Source of the DNA: an uncultured Verrucomicrobiota bacterium
GTDB taxonomy: Bacteria; Verrucomicrobiota; Verrucomicrobiia; Opitutales; Opitutaceae
Direction of reading: 5' to 3'
Length of the DNA stretch: 35,301 nt
Assembly (NCBI GenBank): GCA_903960515.1
Contig: CAJCBL010000188.1
Span: forward strand, 1 to 35,301
In this document: in pieces, positions 24,792 through 33,496 of the stretch
Position numbering within the stretch: position 1 is the first letter of the stretch
How the letters are laid out: each line of letters begins with the position of its first letter
The notes under the pieces: model-generated
What the model was told of the DNA's origin: nothing
The model's input: the letters and a program-made list of their open reading frames with translations, nothing else
Databases searched by the model: none
Made by a program: the position numbers and the translations under genes

Positions 24792-26612
24792 TTACGGCAG
24801 GCTCACGCGCAGGCGAAGGAAACGCCGGGCGTCACCGGCACTCAAAACCAGCGAGGCGCACACCAATTCCGTCTGCCCGTCGCCGTCGACATCGGGGTAT
24901 TCCACCACTGTGGTGACCTCCGCCGCGCCCCACGCGACGAGATCCGCCGAGGCCTCGTAACCGAAGATGAGATTCGCCGCCTTGCTCCGCCGATGGGTGA
25001 TACTGAGGGCCGGCGCGGCCGTGCCCGGCACGACCGCGCCGACCGGCATCACCCCCGACTGGCTCTGCATCGGCGGGGTGCCAAAGGCGTATTCCAGAAT
25101 ATTGGCCAGACCGTCGCCGTCGGGATCTTCAAGCGGGCCGGAGACCGCATCGTTGGTCTGATCGGCGCCCGAAAATTGGCTAAGACGCCACTCCGAGTAG
25201 CCGCCAAACTGCGCGTGAACCAGCAAAGTGGTACTTGCCGTGATGCTGGCGGAATCACGCACCGTCACCGTGAGCAGGTTGTCTCCGGGTTGCAGATCGA
25301 TGTCGCAGATACTCCAGGCGGTGGTACCCACGCCGGCCCCCTCCCCGCCTCGATCATTCCGCCACCAGATGCCGCCCACCGTCTTGCCTGCTGCTCCGGC
25401 GGCGGTCCCCTCAAGGGCGAGCAGCGAATTCGGTGTGCTCGTCAGGCCCGTGCTGGTAGGCAACGCGATTACCACGCTTGGGGCGGAGAGATCCGCGCCG
25501 GTGGGCACGTTCCAGAAGTAGTCATTGAGCGTGGTGACACCTCCCCCGGTGGCCACCCCTGTGCCAGTGGCCCAACTCGGGCCGGTGGCAATCGCGAGGA
25601 AGAGCGTGGAGTCGCCCGCCACTGGCGCATCGGTCACCAACCACTGGTCGGTGCCGGCAGCAAAAGCATAGGCACTGGTGTCCACCCCGCCACCACCCAC
25701 CCAGGGGGTGAAGGTCCAGTTGATCTTCGTAACGCCGCCCGGGATCGAGGCCGTGCCGGCGACGCTGCGCAGGGATACTGGCGGGGGCGCCGCCCAGTGC
25801 CACCCGGGCGCGGTGATGGACACGAGCGGAGCGCCCGTCATCGGTCGATTGCGCCACTGGGCCAGCATCCAGGGACGCAGGAAGGGGGTGGCGTAGGCGG
25901 TTGGCCAGATTGCATGTCCGCCGGTGGAATACCGAGTATAGATCGCCCGGCCCCCAGCCCGCCGCAGCGCGCTGATCGCGTCGTCGCTGCCGCGGATGCC
26001 CACGACGGTGTCGTCGAGCGCATGGAAGCACCAAACCGGCACCCCAACGATCCTCTCATAGGCCCCCGCGCCCACCCCGCTCATCGGAACGGCGGCTGCG
26101 AACAGAAACGGGTACTGGGTGAGTATCCGCCACGCACCGCCGCCGCCCATGGAGATGCCGGTAAGGTAGATCCGGTTATGGTCGATGGGGTAGTCCGCCT
26201 CCAGTTTCCCGATAGCGCGGGCAACCTGCTTGAGGGTGTCCACGTCCCAGCCGTGGGCCCGCCCGGCCTGCGGGGCGAGCATGAAGCAGGGCGCTGCCGC
26301 CTGACAGGGCGCCGACACGAGCGAGAGCGCGCCGTTGGCCTCGCGATCCAACTGGGAGGTGTTGTTGTCTCCACACTCGCCCACGCCGTGCAGGAATACG
26401 ATCAGCGGATACTCCCGCAATGGGTCGCAATCAGCCGGCACGAGGTAGCGGTACGGCAGATCGCGGAGTTCGGCGCCCACCTTGGGTATGGTCGCGTAAA
26501 GAAAATCCTCCGCAGCAGCTGCGCGAGCAGGCGGGGCGAGCGGGTTGGCGGCACCGAGCAATCCAGCCACGAGCCACAACCGGACCAGCGAAATGGAGCG
26601 AACGGGAAACAT
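24792..26612 (-). CDS. Secreted alpha/beta-hydrolase esterase with C-terminal extension
   Basis: The 606-aa exported hydrolase has a signal peptide (VRLWLVAGLLGAANPLAPPARAAA region) and a CE1/phospholipase-like alpha/beta-hydrolase domain (about 40-260). Its triad is visible: S154 in TGISMGGGGAW, D200 or D201 in CFHALDDTVVG, and H233 in STGGHAIWPTAY. The oxyanion-loop motif LIVFLHGVGECGDN is present. After it come beta-rich repeats (about 265-500), then DPDGDGLANILEYAFGTPP, a calcium-binding-like DxDxDG motif common in verrucomicrobial secreted proteins, and a C-terminal beta domain with another DVDGDGQ. The role is probably ester cleavage on plant polysaccharides or a related polymer; the substrate is unknown. 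ATG 26612 is preferred over the upstream GTG. Confidence 0.8.
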   Translation of the reverse strand: MFPVRSISLVRLWLVAGLLGAANPLAPPARAAAAEDFLYATIPKVGAELRDLPYRYLVPADCDPLREYPLIVFLHGVGECGDNNTSQLDREANGALSLVSAPCQAAAPCFMLAPQAGRAHGWDVDTLKQVARAIGKLEADYPIDHNRIYLTGISMGGGGAWRILTQYPFLFAAAVPMSGVGAGAYERIVGVPVWCFHALDDTVVGIRGSDDAISALRRAGGRAIYTRYSTGGHAIWPTAYATPFLRPWMLAQWRNRPMTGAPLVSITAPGWHWAAPPPVSLRSVAGTASIPGGVTKINWTFTPWVGGGGVDTSAYAFAAGTDQWLVTDAPVAGDSTLFLAIATGPSWATGTGVATGGGVTTLNDYFWNVPTGADLSAPSVVIALPTSTGLTSTPNSLLALEGTAAGAAGKTVGGIWWRNDRGGEGAGVGTTAWSICDIDLQPGDNLLTVTVRDSASITASTTLLVHAQFGGYSEWRLSQFSGADQTNDAVSGPLEDPDGDGLANILEYAFGTPPMQSQSGVMPVGAVVPGTAAPALSITHRRSKAANLIFGYEASADLVAWGAAEVTTVVEYPDVDGDGQTELVCASLVLSAGDARRFLRLRVSLP

Positions 26613-27035
26613 CGGGGTAATGCCGCACCTGTTGCAGGTCACCCGCTCGGTGCCCTCTCCTTATAGCCGAAATGTTCCATTTTTCCACGATGCCACTCGA
26701 ATTTGACCGGCCCCTACAGCGGCCCGCCGGGCCCCGCGTAGTCAAGCAACCCCGCCCCGGCCAAGCCCTCGCAAGTCCCGGCGATCCCGAGACCGCAGCA
26801 AGCTCAATTCCGCCTGCCGCCGCACCGGCTTGCGGCTCAAGTGGAGGTAGGCAAACAGCGATTAGTCACCATTCTTACTGAACTACACATTTTCGGCCTT
26901 GCTAATCCATACCAACCCTATCTAGTTTCATCGCATCAGCTCGACAACCCGCTGCCATATCTCTCCCGTCTCCTTCACCTGGGCCTACTTACAACCGGCC
27001 AAAATCCATTTCCCGCACTAACCGACCTCGACTCC
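26613..27035. other. Intergenic region, AT-richer leader of the sulfur locus
   Basis: No gene is seen. From about 26860 to 26990 base composition drops sharply toward A/T compared with the neighbours, with TTGCTA and TATCTA at 26899 and 26919 (spacing too short for a standard promoter). It likely carries the promoter for the downstream genes. I see no SAM-riboswitch-like structure. Confidence 0.45.
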
Positions 27036-27218
27036 ATGAGCGCCTCCACCGACACCGCCCCCACCTCCGCAACTGCATTGCCCGAATGGCTCGAGATCGT
27101 GCGCGAGCGAGTCGAGGGCCTGCGCTTTGGCATCGTCCAAATCGTCGTCCACGACGCGAAGGTCACCCAGATCGAGCGCACCGAGCGCACCCGGCTCTCA
27201 GGCCCGCGCGACAACTAG
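27036..27218 (+). CDS. YezD/DUF2292-like small protein
   Basis: The 60-aa cytosolic protein has the core EWLEIVRERVEGLRFGIVQI followed by VVHDAKVTQIERTERTRL, matching the YezD (DUF2292) family pattern of a helix and a two-strand hairpin ending in xxIExTExxRL. Family members are small and often sit at the head of sulfate or sulfur-assimilation gene clusters, as here before a sulfate-binding protein. Its molecular role is not established. ATG 27036 gives a short Ser/Thr/Ala-rich N-terminus; the upstream frame is noncoding in character. The gene ends 132 bp before the binding-protein gene, with a ten-C run in that gap. Confidence 0.82.
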   Translation: MSASTDTAPTSATALPEWLEIVRERVEGLRFGIVQIVVHDAKVTQIERTERTRLSGPRDN

Positions 27219-27350
27219 GCCAGCCCACTTTCGCCTTCCGGATCCACCGGCGGCCCCCCCCCCATCCAACTTCCAGCTACGACTGACCCGACATCGGGAA
27301 GCGTCCCAGATCCCTAAACAGAAACCAACATCCAGCCTCTGGCTCCTCCC

Positions 27351-28346
27351 ATGAAACTCCTCCGTCTCTTCTCCTCCGCACTCCTGCTCGGCGCCGCGCT
27401 CGCCGCCTCCGCCAAGGACATCGAACTGCTCAATGTGTCCTACGACCCGACACGCGAGCTCTACGTCGATTTCAACAAGGCCTTCGCCGCCCAATGGCTG
27501 GCCAAGACCGGCGACACCGTCACCGTGAAACAATCGCACGGGGGTTCCGGCAAGCAGGCCCGCTCGGTAATCGACGGCCTCGCCGCCGACGTCGTCACCC
27601 TCGCACTCGCTGGCGATATCGATCCGATCGCCAACGTCGCCAAACTCCTGCCCACCGATTGGCAGAAGCGCCTGCCCAACAACTCCTCGCCCTACACCAG
27701 CACCATCGTCTTCCTCGTACGCAAGGGGAACCCCCAGCACATCAGCGACTGGGATGATCTCGTGCGGCCGGGCGTGGCGGTGATCACGCCCAACCCGAAG
27801 ACCTCCGGCGGGGCCCGCTGGAACTACCTGGCGGCCTGGGCCTACGCCAAGCGCCGCCACGGCGGCGACGAAGGAGCCAAGCAGTTTGTCTCCTCGCTCT
27901 TCAAGAACGTGCCGGTGCTCGACTCCGGTGCCCGGGGTTCCACCACCACTTTCGTGCAGCGAGGTATCGGCGATGTACTGCTCGCTTGGGAAAATGAGGC
28001 CTTCCTCGCGCTCAAGGAATTTGGCGCCGAGAAGTTCGAGATCGTAGTGCCTTCGCTGAGCATCCTCGCCGAGCCGCCGGTGTCCATCGTCGACAAAGTG
28101 GTCGATCGCCACGACACCCGCGCCGTCGCCCAGGCCTACCTCGAGTTCCTCTACTCCGACGAAGGCCAGGACATCATCGGTCGCAACTTCTACCGCCCGA
28201 GCGCCCCGGCCGCGATCGCCAAATACGGTAAGCAGTTCCCCAAGATCGAACTGGTCACCATCGACTCCGAGTTCGGCGGCTGGACCACTGCCCAGAAGAC
28301 ACACTTCGCCGACGGCGCCGTGTTCGACCAGATCTACGCCAAGTAA
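27351..28346 (+). CDS. Sulfate ABC transporter substrate-binding protein
   Basis: This is a periplasmic sulfate (or thiosulfate) receptor of the Sbp/CysP family, 331 aa, the usual length. The signal peptide is [20 protein letters not shown], followed by [20 protein letters not shown]. Both family signatures are present: [16 protein letters not shown] (148-163) and VLLAWENEA (209-217). The oxyanion-binding [12 protein letters not shown] is at 62-73. The SBP gene is alone: the permease and ATPase genes (cysT, cysW, cysA) are not in this window, and a TonB-dependent receptor follows instead. There is no clear Shine-Dalgarno (leader CTCCTCCC). Sulfate is the family ligand; an organosulfur anion cannot be excluded given the context. 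Confidence 0.95.
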   Translation: MKLLRLFSSALLLGAALAASAKDIELLNVSYDPTRELYVDFNKAFAAQWLAKTGDTVTVKQSHGGSGKQARSVIDGLAADVVTLALAGDIDPIANVAKLLPTDWQKRLPNNSSPYTSTIVFLVRKGNPQHISDWDDLVRPGVAVITPNPKTSGGARWNYLAAWAYAKRRHGGDEGAKQFVSSLFKNVPVLDSGARGSTTTFVQRGIGDVLLAWENEAFLALKEFGAEKFEIVVPSLSILAEPPVSIVDKVVDRHDTRAVAQAYLEFLYSDEGQDIIGRNFYRPSAPAAIAKYGKQFPKIELVTIDSEFGGWTTAQKTHFADGAVFDQIYAK

Positions 28347-28595
28347 TACGCCCCCCCGCCGGGGATATCCGATCACATCGGGCCGGCTGCAGCAGCGGAA
28401 TCCCCGCTGCTGCGGCACCGCGAAGACGGTCCAGCCCTCTGTAAGCCCGCCTCCCACAACCGCGGGCCTGTCGCACGCTTACCGATTCCCGATGTATTCG
28501 CATGCCTAGGGCAGCGCTGTAGCCACACCTCCCGCTGCCGCGTGCCTGCGCTCCGTCCTGCTCCCCTACATCACTCCGACTCTCCTACTTTTCAG

Positions 28596-31229
28596 ATGAA
28601 CAAGTTCACCACGCTCAATCGCACCGCGACCACGCTCGCGGCGGCCGCCTTTTTGGCCGGGCTCTCCAGCCCGCTCCAAGCCCAGCCCCTGCCTCCCTCA
28701 CCCGAGGCCGACAATCCAGCCGCCACCGCATCCGGCGAAAAGATCGTCCTGGACGAGCTGGTCGTCACCAACACCAACTCCACCAAGACCGCCCTGCCGG
28801 TGCGGCCGGTTAGCGGAGTGTACGGCTTCAGCGCGGCCTACCAGGACATCCCGCGCAGCATCACCCAGATCAACCCGCAACAGTTCGCCCAGGACGTAAT
28901 CTCCAGCTACAGCGACTTCACCCGCTATTCGCCCTCGGTCAACCAGGCCACCGGTCAGCTCGCCAACTACGGCTCGTCGACCATGCGCGGCTCGCTCTCC
29001 GATGTGTATCAAAACGGTGTGCGCATGCTGGTGCGCCAGAGCAACAACCGCCCCTTCACCCTCAACGCCTACGAGGCGGCCGACATCGTAGCCGGCCCCG
29101 CTCCGGTGATCTACGGCCCCTCCGCGCGCACCGCAGGCTACTTCAACTACCTCACCAAGAAGCCGTATTTCGACGCCACCCACGGCAGCTTCACCGCCAA
29201 GCTCGGCCGGCTCTACTTCGACGGCGCCGGCATCCGCGACAACGAGAACGTACAGGTCGACGTGGGCGGCCCGATCATCCCCGGCAAGCTCGCCTACCGC
29301 GTGAGCTACCAGGGCGAGAACGTAGAGTCGTACTACCACAACGTAAACGACCGCTACCACGACCTCTACGGCACCCTGGGCTGGCAGCCGGTGGCCGGCC
29401 TCACTGTAGACTGGAACTTCGAGTACGGAACCTTCGACTGGAAGGTCAACAACGGCCTCAATCGCGTAACCAATGCCCTGATCCGCGACGGCACCGATCT
29501 CGCCGGCCCGGCCACCCCGATCATCCAGATCGGCACCGGCAACGCCGCCGCCTACTACTCTCCCGTGCTCACCGGCTCGGGCGACGTCACCGGGTGGCTA
29601 CGCCGCGCCAAATCGGGCAACAACTACACGGCTGGCGCCTCGGTGGCCAACCCCACCAAGAACACCGCCGCCGGCGCCGGCACCATCGTGGGCTATGTCC
29701 TCGATCCCACACTGGTGCATCCGGAGTCCCTCGACTCGCAGGCAGCCCTCAACGCCCCCGACTTCACCTCGACCACCAACGCTTTCAACACCCAGTTGCG
29801 CGTGAAGAAGGTGTTCGGCGACCAGTTCACACTGCTCAACAACACCATCTACCAGTACTACAACACCGATACCGCCTCCAACGGCGGCTTCTACAACTGG
29901 ATCACCACCAACACCCTCGAGAACCGCACCGAGGGCCTGTTCACCGCCAACTACTCGCTCTTCGGCCTCCCGGTGAAGCACCAGACCAACACCGGCCTCT
30001 CCTACCGCTTCGAGGAGGTATGGAACGTCAAGGACGCCCAGAAGGCCGGCTACGGCCCCACCGGCGACTACTACGACCTCACCGCCGCCGACTCCACCTT
30101 CACCCGCAACTCCCTCTTTGGCACCTCGGTGTATCCCTTCACCGGCACCGCCACCACCCCCGTGCTCACCAAGTACGGATACCTGAAGGGCTTCTATCCC
30201 TACCCGGCCTGGAGCGAGAGCCCCGACAACTCCGTGTCGCCCGGCGGCTCCGACCCCGCCCAGCCCTGGCTGAGCAGCGCCACCAACCACACCTGGACCA
30301 ACAGCCTCAGTTTCTACTCCCAGCACAGCATCGCCTTCGACGAACGCGTGCTGCTCGACCTCGGCTTCAGGCAGACCCGAGTGGCCTCGCGCATCCGTAA
30401 TCCTCAGCCGCTCAACGAAGCCAACGCCGCCATCACCGACGCCATCCAGCGCTGGCTGCCGAGCTGGTCGGGGAGTTTGAGCTACAAGCCGCTGCCCCGC
30501 CTGACCACCTACGCCACCTATGCCAACGTGGTGGCCACCAACGGCATGACCACCGGCTCGCCCACCTGGGCCACCGTAAACGGCGTAGCCAACAAGTACG
30601 ACCCGGCCAATTTCCACAGCGTCAGCGACCTGCGCGAGATCGGCGCCAAGTACGAGCTCATCCCCTCGCAGCTTGTGGGCGGCGTCTCCGTGTATAGCCA
30701 GACTCGCGACCTCACCCTCACCACCGTGCCCGGCGCCGACCCCGTTCTCGCCCGCGGCCAGTACCAGGGAGTGGAGACCAACCTGCGCTACCAGCCGGCG
30801 CGCAACTACTCGGTAGGCGTCAACTACACCTACATCGACGCCGTCACCCTCAACCAGAGCGTGAGCGCGCCCACCTCCCTGCTCGCGGACAACTCCACCA
30901 ACATCCTGGGCACCACTCCCTTGGGGCTTGGCAACTGGCGGGTTACCAACCTGCCGCGCCAGAACTTCACGCTCTTCGGGTCCTATGAGTTCGCCTCCGG
31001 CTTCGGCGTGAAGAGCGACCTGTGGCTGCGCAGCCCCTACATCGCCAACGCCAACGGCTCGGTGCGGGTGCCCGCAGAATACAGCCTCAACGTGGGCCTC
31101 TTCTACAACCAGCCCCGGTGGACCGTCGCCCTGGATTTCCAGAACGTGACCAACGAGCGCAACTTCGCCGGAGCGGCCACGCTGCTGGAGCCGTTCAACG
31201 TCCAAGCCCGCTACACGTACCGCTTCTGA
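28596..31229 (+). CDS. TonB-dependent outer-membrane receptor
   Basis: The 877-aa outer-membrane transporter has a signal peptide (LAAAAFLAGLSSPLQAQ) and a TonB-box-like segment VLDELVVTNTN (51-61). The plug domain (about 75-190) has QDIPRSITQINPQQF, STMRGSLSDVYQNGVRM and AYEAADIVAGPAPVIYGP. A 22-strand-type barrel rich in Asn/Thr/Tyr follows and ends with the terminal Phe of outer-membrane proteins (VQARYTYRF). The fold is FhuA/FecA-like; these receptors import siderophores, cobalamin, sugars or sulfur compounds. It lies directly after the sulfate-binding protein (249-bp gap) and before its own TonB gene. The substrate is inferred to be a bulky sulfate ester or sulfonate. Confidence 0.95.
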   Translation: MNKFTTLNRTATTLAAAAFLAGLSSPLQAQPLPPSPEADNPAATASGEKIVLDELVVTNTNSTKTALPVRPVSGVYGFSAAYQDIPRSITQINPQQFAQDVISSYSDFTRYSPSVNQATGQLANYGSSTMRGSLSDVYQNGVRMLVRQSNNRPFTLNAYEAADIVAGPAPVIYGPSARTAGYFNYLTKKPYFDATHGSFTAKLGRLYFDGAGIRDNENVQVDVGGPIIPGKLAYRVSYQGENVESYYHNVNDRYHDLYGTLGWQPVAGLTVDWNFEYGTFDWKVNNGLNRVTNALIRDGTDLAGPATPIIQIGTGNAAAYYSPVLTGSGDVTGWLRRAKSGNNYTAGASVANPTKNTAAGAGTIVGYVLDPTLVHPESLDSQAALNAPDFTSTTNAFNTQLRVKKVFGDQFTLLNNTIYQYYNTDTASNGGFYNWITTNTLENRTEGLFTANYSLFGLPVKHQTNTGLSYRFEEVWNVKDAQKAGYGPTGDYYDLTAADSTFTRNSLFGTSVYPFTGTATTPVLTKYGYLKGFYPYPAWSESPDNSVSPGGSDPAQPWLSSATNHTWTNSLSFYSQHSIAFDERVLLDLGFRQTRVASRIRNPQPLNEANAAITDAIQRWLPSWSGSLSYKPLPRLTTYATYANVVATNGMTTGSPTWATVNGVANKYDPANFHSVSDLREIGAKYELIPSQLVGGVSVYSQTRDLTLTTVPGADPVLARGQYQGVETNLRYQPARNYSVGVNYTYIDAVTLNQSVSAPTSLLADNSTNILGTTPLGLGNWRVTNLPRQNFTLFGSYEFASGFGVKSDLWLRSPYIANANGSVRVPAEYSLNVGLFYNQPRWTVALDFQNVTNERNFAGAATLLEPFNVQARYTYRF

Positions 31230-31290
31230 TCGAGCCAGTTTGGGCCGGCCGGCAGAACCGGCCGGCCCCCGATTTTCCGGTACAGCTACC

Positions 31291-32097
31291 ATGAGCACAT
31301 CCACTGAATTCACACTCCCCCGCTGGCCCGCATCCGCCCCGGCATCTTCGGGCTCCACCCGCGGCGACCGTTCATCAGTGGATTTGTGCCCCGCTCGGCT
31401 GCAGGACCAGGCCCGCACCCGCCGCATCCACACCGCGGTGGCGCTGCTGGTGGCCGTGGGCGGCCACGCCCTGGCCCTGCTCGCCTTCAACTCGCCTGGC
31501 ACCACCCGCCACCAGATCGCCTCCTCCACTACCGTGGAGCAGGCTGTGCCGCTCGATTTCACTGTCCCGCCCGAGGAGCCGCCGCCCACTGCGGTGGCCG
31601 AGACCGCCCCCGAGGCGCGCACCCAGGACACCCAGGACGGCCCCACTGCCGCCTCCCTGCCCGAGCCCATGTCCAGCGTAGGCGTGGCCGACATCACGGT
31701 GGTCATCCGACCGTCCATTCCCGTGAAAGCCTCAACCGACGCCGCCAGGTGGTCTGTCCCCGCCAGCCAACTGCGCCCCTCGGCCGCCCCGTCCCTCGCC
31801 CGCGTATTCAAGCTGGGCGAGCTCGACCGACGCCCCGTGCTGGTTTCAAGCGTGGAGCCGGTCTTCCCGGGGGAGCTGAGCACCTCCAGCGTCCAAGGCG
31901 TGGTGGTGGTGCACTTCATCGTCAACGCCCACGGCGCCGTAGAGTCGGCCGAGGTCGTATCCGCCCCGCACCCGTTGCTCGGCACCGCAGTCACCAACGC
32001 CCTGGCGCGCTGGCAGTTCCGCGCCGGCATGAAGAACGGCCGCGCCGTGAGCACCGAGATGGAGCAGCCCGTGCGCTTCAACCTGGCCGGCACCTGA
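31291..32097 (+). CDS. TonB energy-transducing protein
   Basis: The 268-aa inner-membrane protein passes proton-motive energy to the outer-membrane receptor. A long cytoplasmic N-terminus (1-45) precedes one membrane helix (IHTAVALLVAVGGHALALLA, about 46-67). A Pro/Glu/Ala-rich periplasmic linker follows (VPPEEPPPTAVAETAPEA), then a C-terminal TonB domain (VEPVFPGELSTSSVQGVVVV, VNAHGAVESAEVVSAPHPLL, ALARWQFRAGMKNGRA). The linker is short compared with E. coli TonB, and the cytoplasmic tail is unusually long. ATG 31291 fits the gap; it starts 61 bp after the receptor gene and is probably dedicated to it. exbB/exbD are not present in the window. Confidence 0.9.
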   Translation: MSTSTEFTLPRWPASAPASSGSTRGDRSSVDLCPARLQDQARTRRIHTAVALLVAVGGHALALLAFNSPGTTRHQIASSTTVEQAVPLDFTVPPEEPPPTAVAETAPEARTQDTQDGPTAASLPEPMSSVGVADITVVIRPSIPVKASTDAARWSVPASQLRPSAAPSLARVFKLGELDRRPVLVSSVEPVFPGELSTSSVQGVVVVHFIVNAHGAVESAEVVSAPHPLLGTAVTNALARWQFRAGMKNGRAVSTEMEQPVRFNLAGT

Positions 32098-32164
32098 GCA
32101 ACCCCGACCAACCGCGCCGCTCCGCCGGCGCAGCCCCGCCTTTCCCTCCGCAGTTATCCACCCT

Positions 32165-33355
32165 ATGAATTCCCGTCGCCAATTTCTTCGTCAGGCCGCC
32201 CTGGGCGCCGCCGCCATCTCCACAATTCCATCGCTGCTGCGAGGCGCCGGCGAAGCCCCGGCCTCCGCGGCAGCCGCCACCGCCCCCCAGCCCGCAGCCG
32301 GCGCTGCCGGCCGCCTCCTGCCCCTGGTCGACTGGCACAGCCACATCGTGACGCCCGGCGAGCTGCACTTCCTTTCCGGCCGGCCCCAGGCACCGCGCGT
32401 GTTCACCGACTCCCAGGGCCGCCAGCTCTTCGAGAACGTCACCACCGTTTCCAGCGTCGCCCGCGGCGCCTCGCCCACCTCACCCTCGGACATCGCCACG
32501 CGCATCCGCCATCTGGAGGCGAGCGGAGTGCAGCGCCAGCTCCTCACCTACACCGTGGCAATCGGCTACGACGCCACCCTGCCCGTGGAGGAGCTGCGCC
32601 CCTTCTTTCGCGGGCTCAACGACGAGCTCGCCGCCATCGTGCGCGCCCACCCCGACCGCTTCCTCGGAGTGGCCGCCCTGCCCACCACCGATCCGGTCTG
32701 GGCCGCCGAGGAGCTCGCCCGCGCCCACAAGGAACTGGGCCTCATCGGCGCCGCCCTGCCGCTCAACGCCTTCGCCACCCTCGAAAGCGCCCGCACCCTC
32801 GCCCCTGTCTTCGCAGCCGGCCAGAGGCTCAACTCCCACTTCTTCATACACCGAGCGCCGGCCAGCCCCAAGCTCCCCGGCCAGCCGCCGCTCATCGTGC
32901 CCACCGACATCGAATCCGTTCGCTGGAGCGTGATCAGCAACACCCACCTGGTGAACGGCGCGCTCACCCTGGGGCTCACCGATTTCCTCGAACCGTATCC
33001 GGATGTCTCGGTGCAGGTGATCATGCTCGGGGGCTTCCTGCCCTACCTCATCGACTCGATCATCGCCTCGGGGCCGAAGCTGGGCATCAAGGACCCGCTC
33101 CAGCGCCTGCGCCGAATCTATCTGGAGCCCGGCCCCTACTCGGGAAGCAACTCCGATTGGGTGGCCTACGCCGCCGCCAAGTTTGGCGCCGACCGTATCC
33201 TCTTTGGCACCGACTACGGTGTGGGAGGCGGCACGGCCACCGACCGGCTCACGCCCTCGCTGGCCAAGCTCGACGCCGCCCTCACCCCCGCTCAGCGCCA
33301 GCTCATCTACGTGGACAACACCCGCGCCCTGCTCAAGGCCAAGGGCATCTCCTGA
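32165..33355 (+). CDS. Tat-exported amidohydrolase (ACMSD-like family 2)
   Basis: The 396-aa periplasmic enzyme begins with a Tat signal (RRQFLRQAALGAAAISTIPS) and folds as an amidohydrolase TIM barrel. Zinc ligands of the ACMSD-type family are visible: H58 and H60 in VDWHSHI, H229 in HFFIHRA and D350 in ILFGTDYG. The usual HLGG motif, which carries the catalytic His in ACMSD relatives, reads MLGG here (M287 in VQVIMLGGFLPYL, codon 33023-33025). The enzyme may therefore be altered in chemistry or inactive. Family reactions are decarboxylation or hydrolysis of aromatic or amide substrates. It follows tonB by 67 bp and is probably co-transcribed. Its TGA stop also marks the first bases of a composite repeat. 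Confidence 0.88.
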   Translation: MNSRRQFLRQAALGAAAISTIPSLLRGAGEAPASAAAATAPQPAAGAAGRLLPLVDWHSHIVTPGELHFLSGRPQAPRVFTDSQGRQLFENVTTVSSVARGASPTSPSDIATRIRHLEASGVQRQLLTYTVAIGYDATLPVEELRPFFRGLNDELAAIVRAHPDRFLGVAALPTTDPVWAAEELARAHKELGLIGAALPLNAFATLESARTLAPVFAAGQRLNSHFFIHRAPASPKLPGQPPLIVPTDIESVRWSVISNTHLVNGALTLGLTDFLEPYPDVSVQVIMLGGFLPYLIDSIIASGPKLGIKDPLQRLRRIYLEPGPYSGSNSDWVAYAAAKFGADRILFGTDYGVGGGTATDRLTPSLAKLDAALTPAQRQLIYVDNTRALLKAKGIS

Positions 33356-33496
33356 GCCGTGACCATGCAATCATACCGCTTACACTTTGCGCTCTGGCAG
33401 TGCGGGAACTCCGGTGTCCGCCGTTGATGCTTGCACGCGATCTCCGCTCTGAATCGCGTACAAGCACGCATCTACGGCTGAATGGTTACGCCTGAG
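33353..33496 (+). repeat. Composite REP-doublet element, copy D
   Basis: The order is TGAGCCGTGACCATGCAAT, CGCTCTGGCAGTGCGGGAAC, a shortened REP doublet (33421-33478), then GAATGGTTACGCCTGAG. It begins with the TGA of the amidohydrolase gene, and its termini are inverted copies of each other. It runs in the same orientation as copy A. Confidence 0.78.

Noticed and set aside
23397-26666. 1089-aa plus-strand frame across the PilM/PilN and esterase genes
   Set aside because: Low-complexity Arg/His/Gly-rich translation, antisense to two well-supported genes; typical of GC-rich DNA.
26860-27035. SAM or other sulfur-related riboswitch upstream of the YezD-like gene
   Set aside because: No conserved core of known SAM riboswitches is seen; only an A/T-richer leader.
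29598-32111. 837-aa minus-strand frame opposite the TonB receptor and tonB
   Set aside because: Gly/Val-rich shadow without domains; the plus-strand genes have clear motifs.
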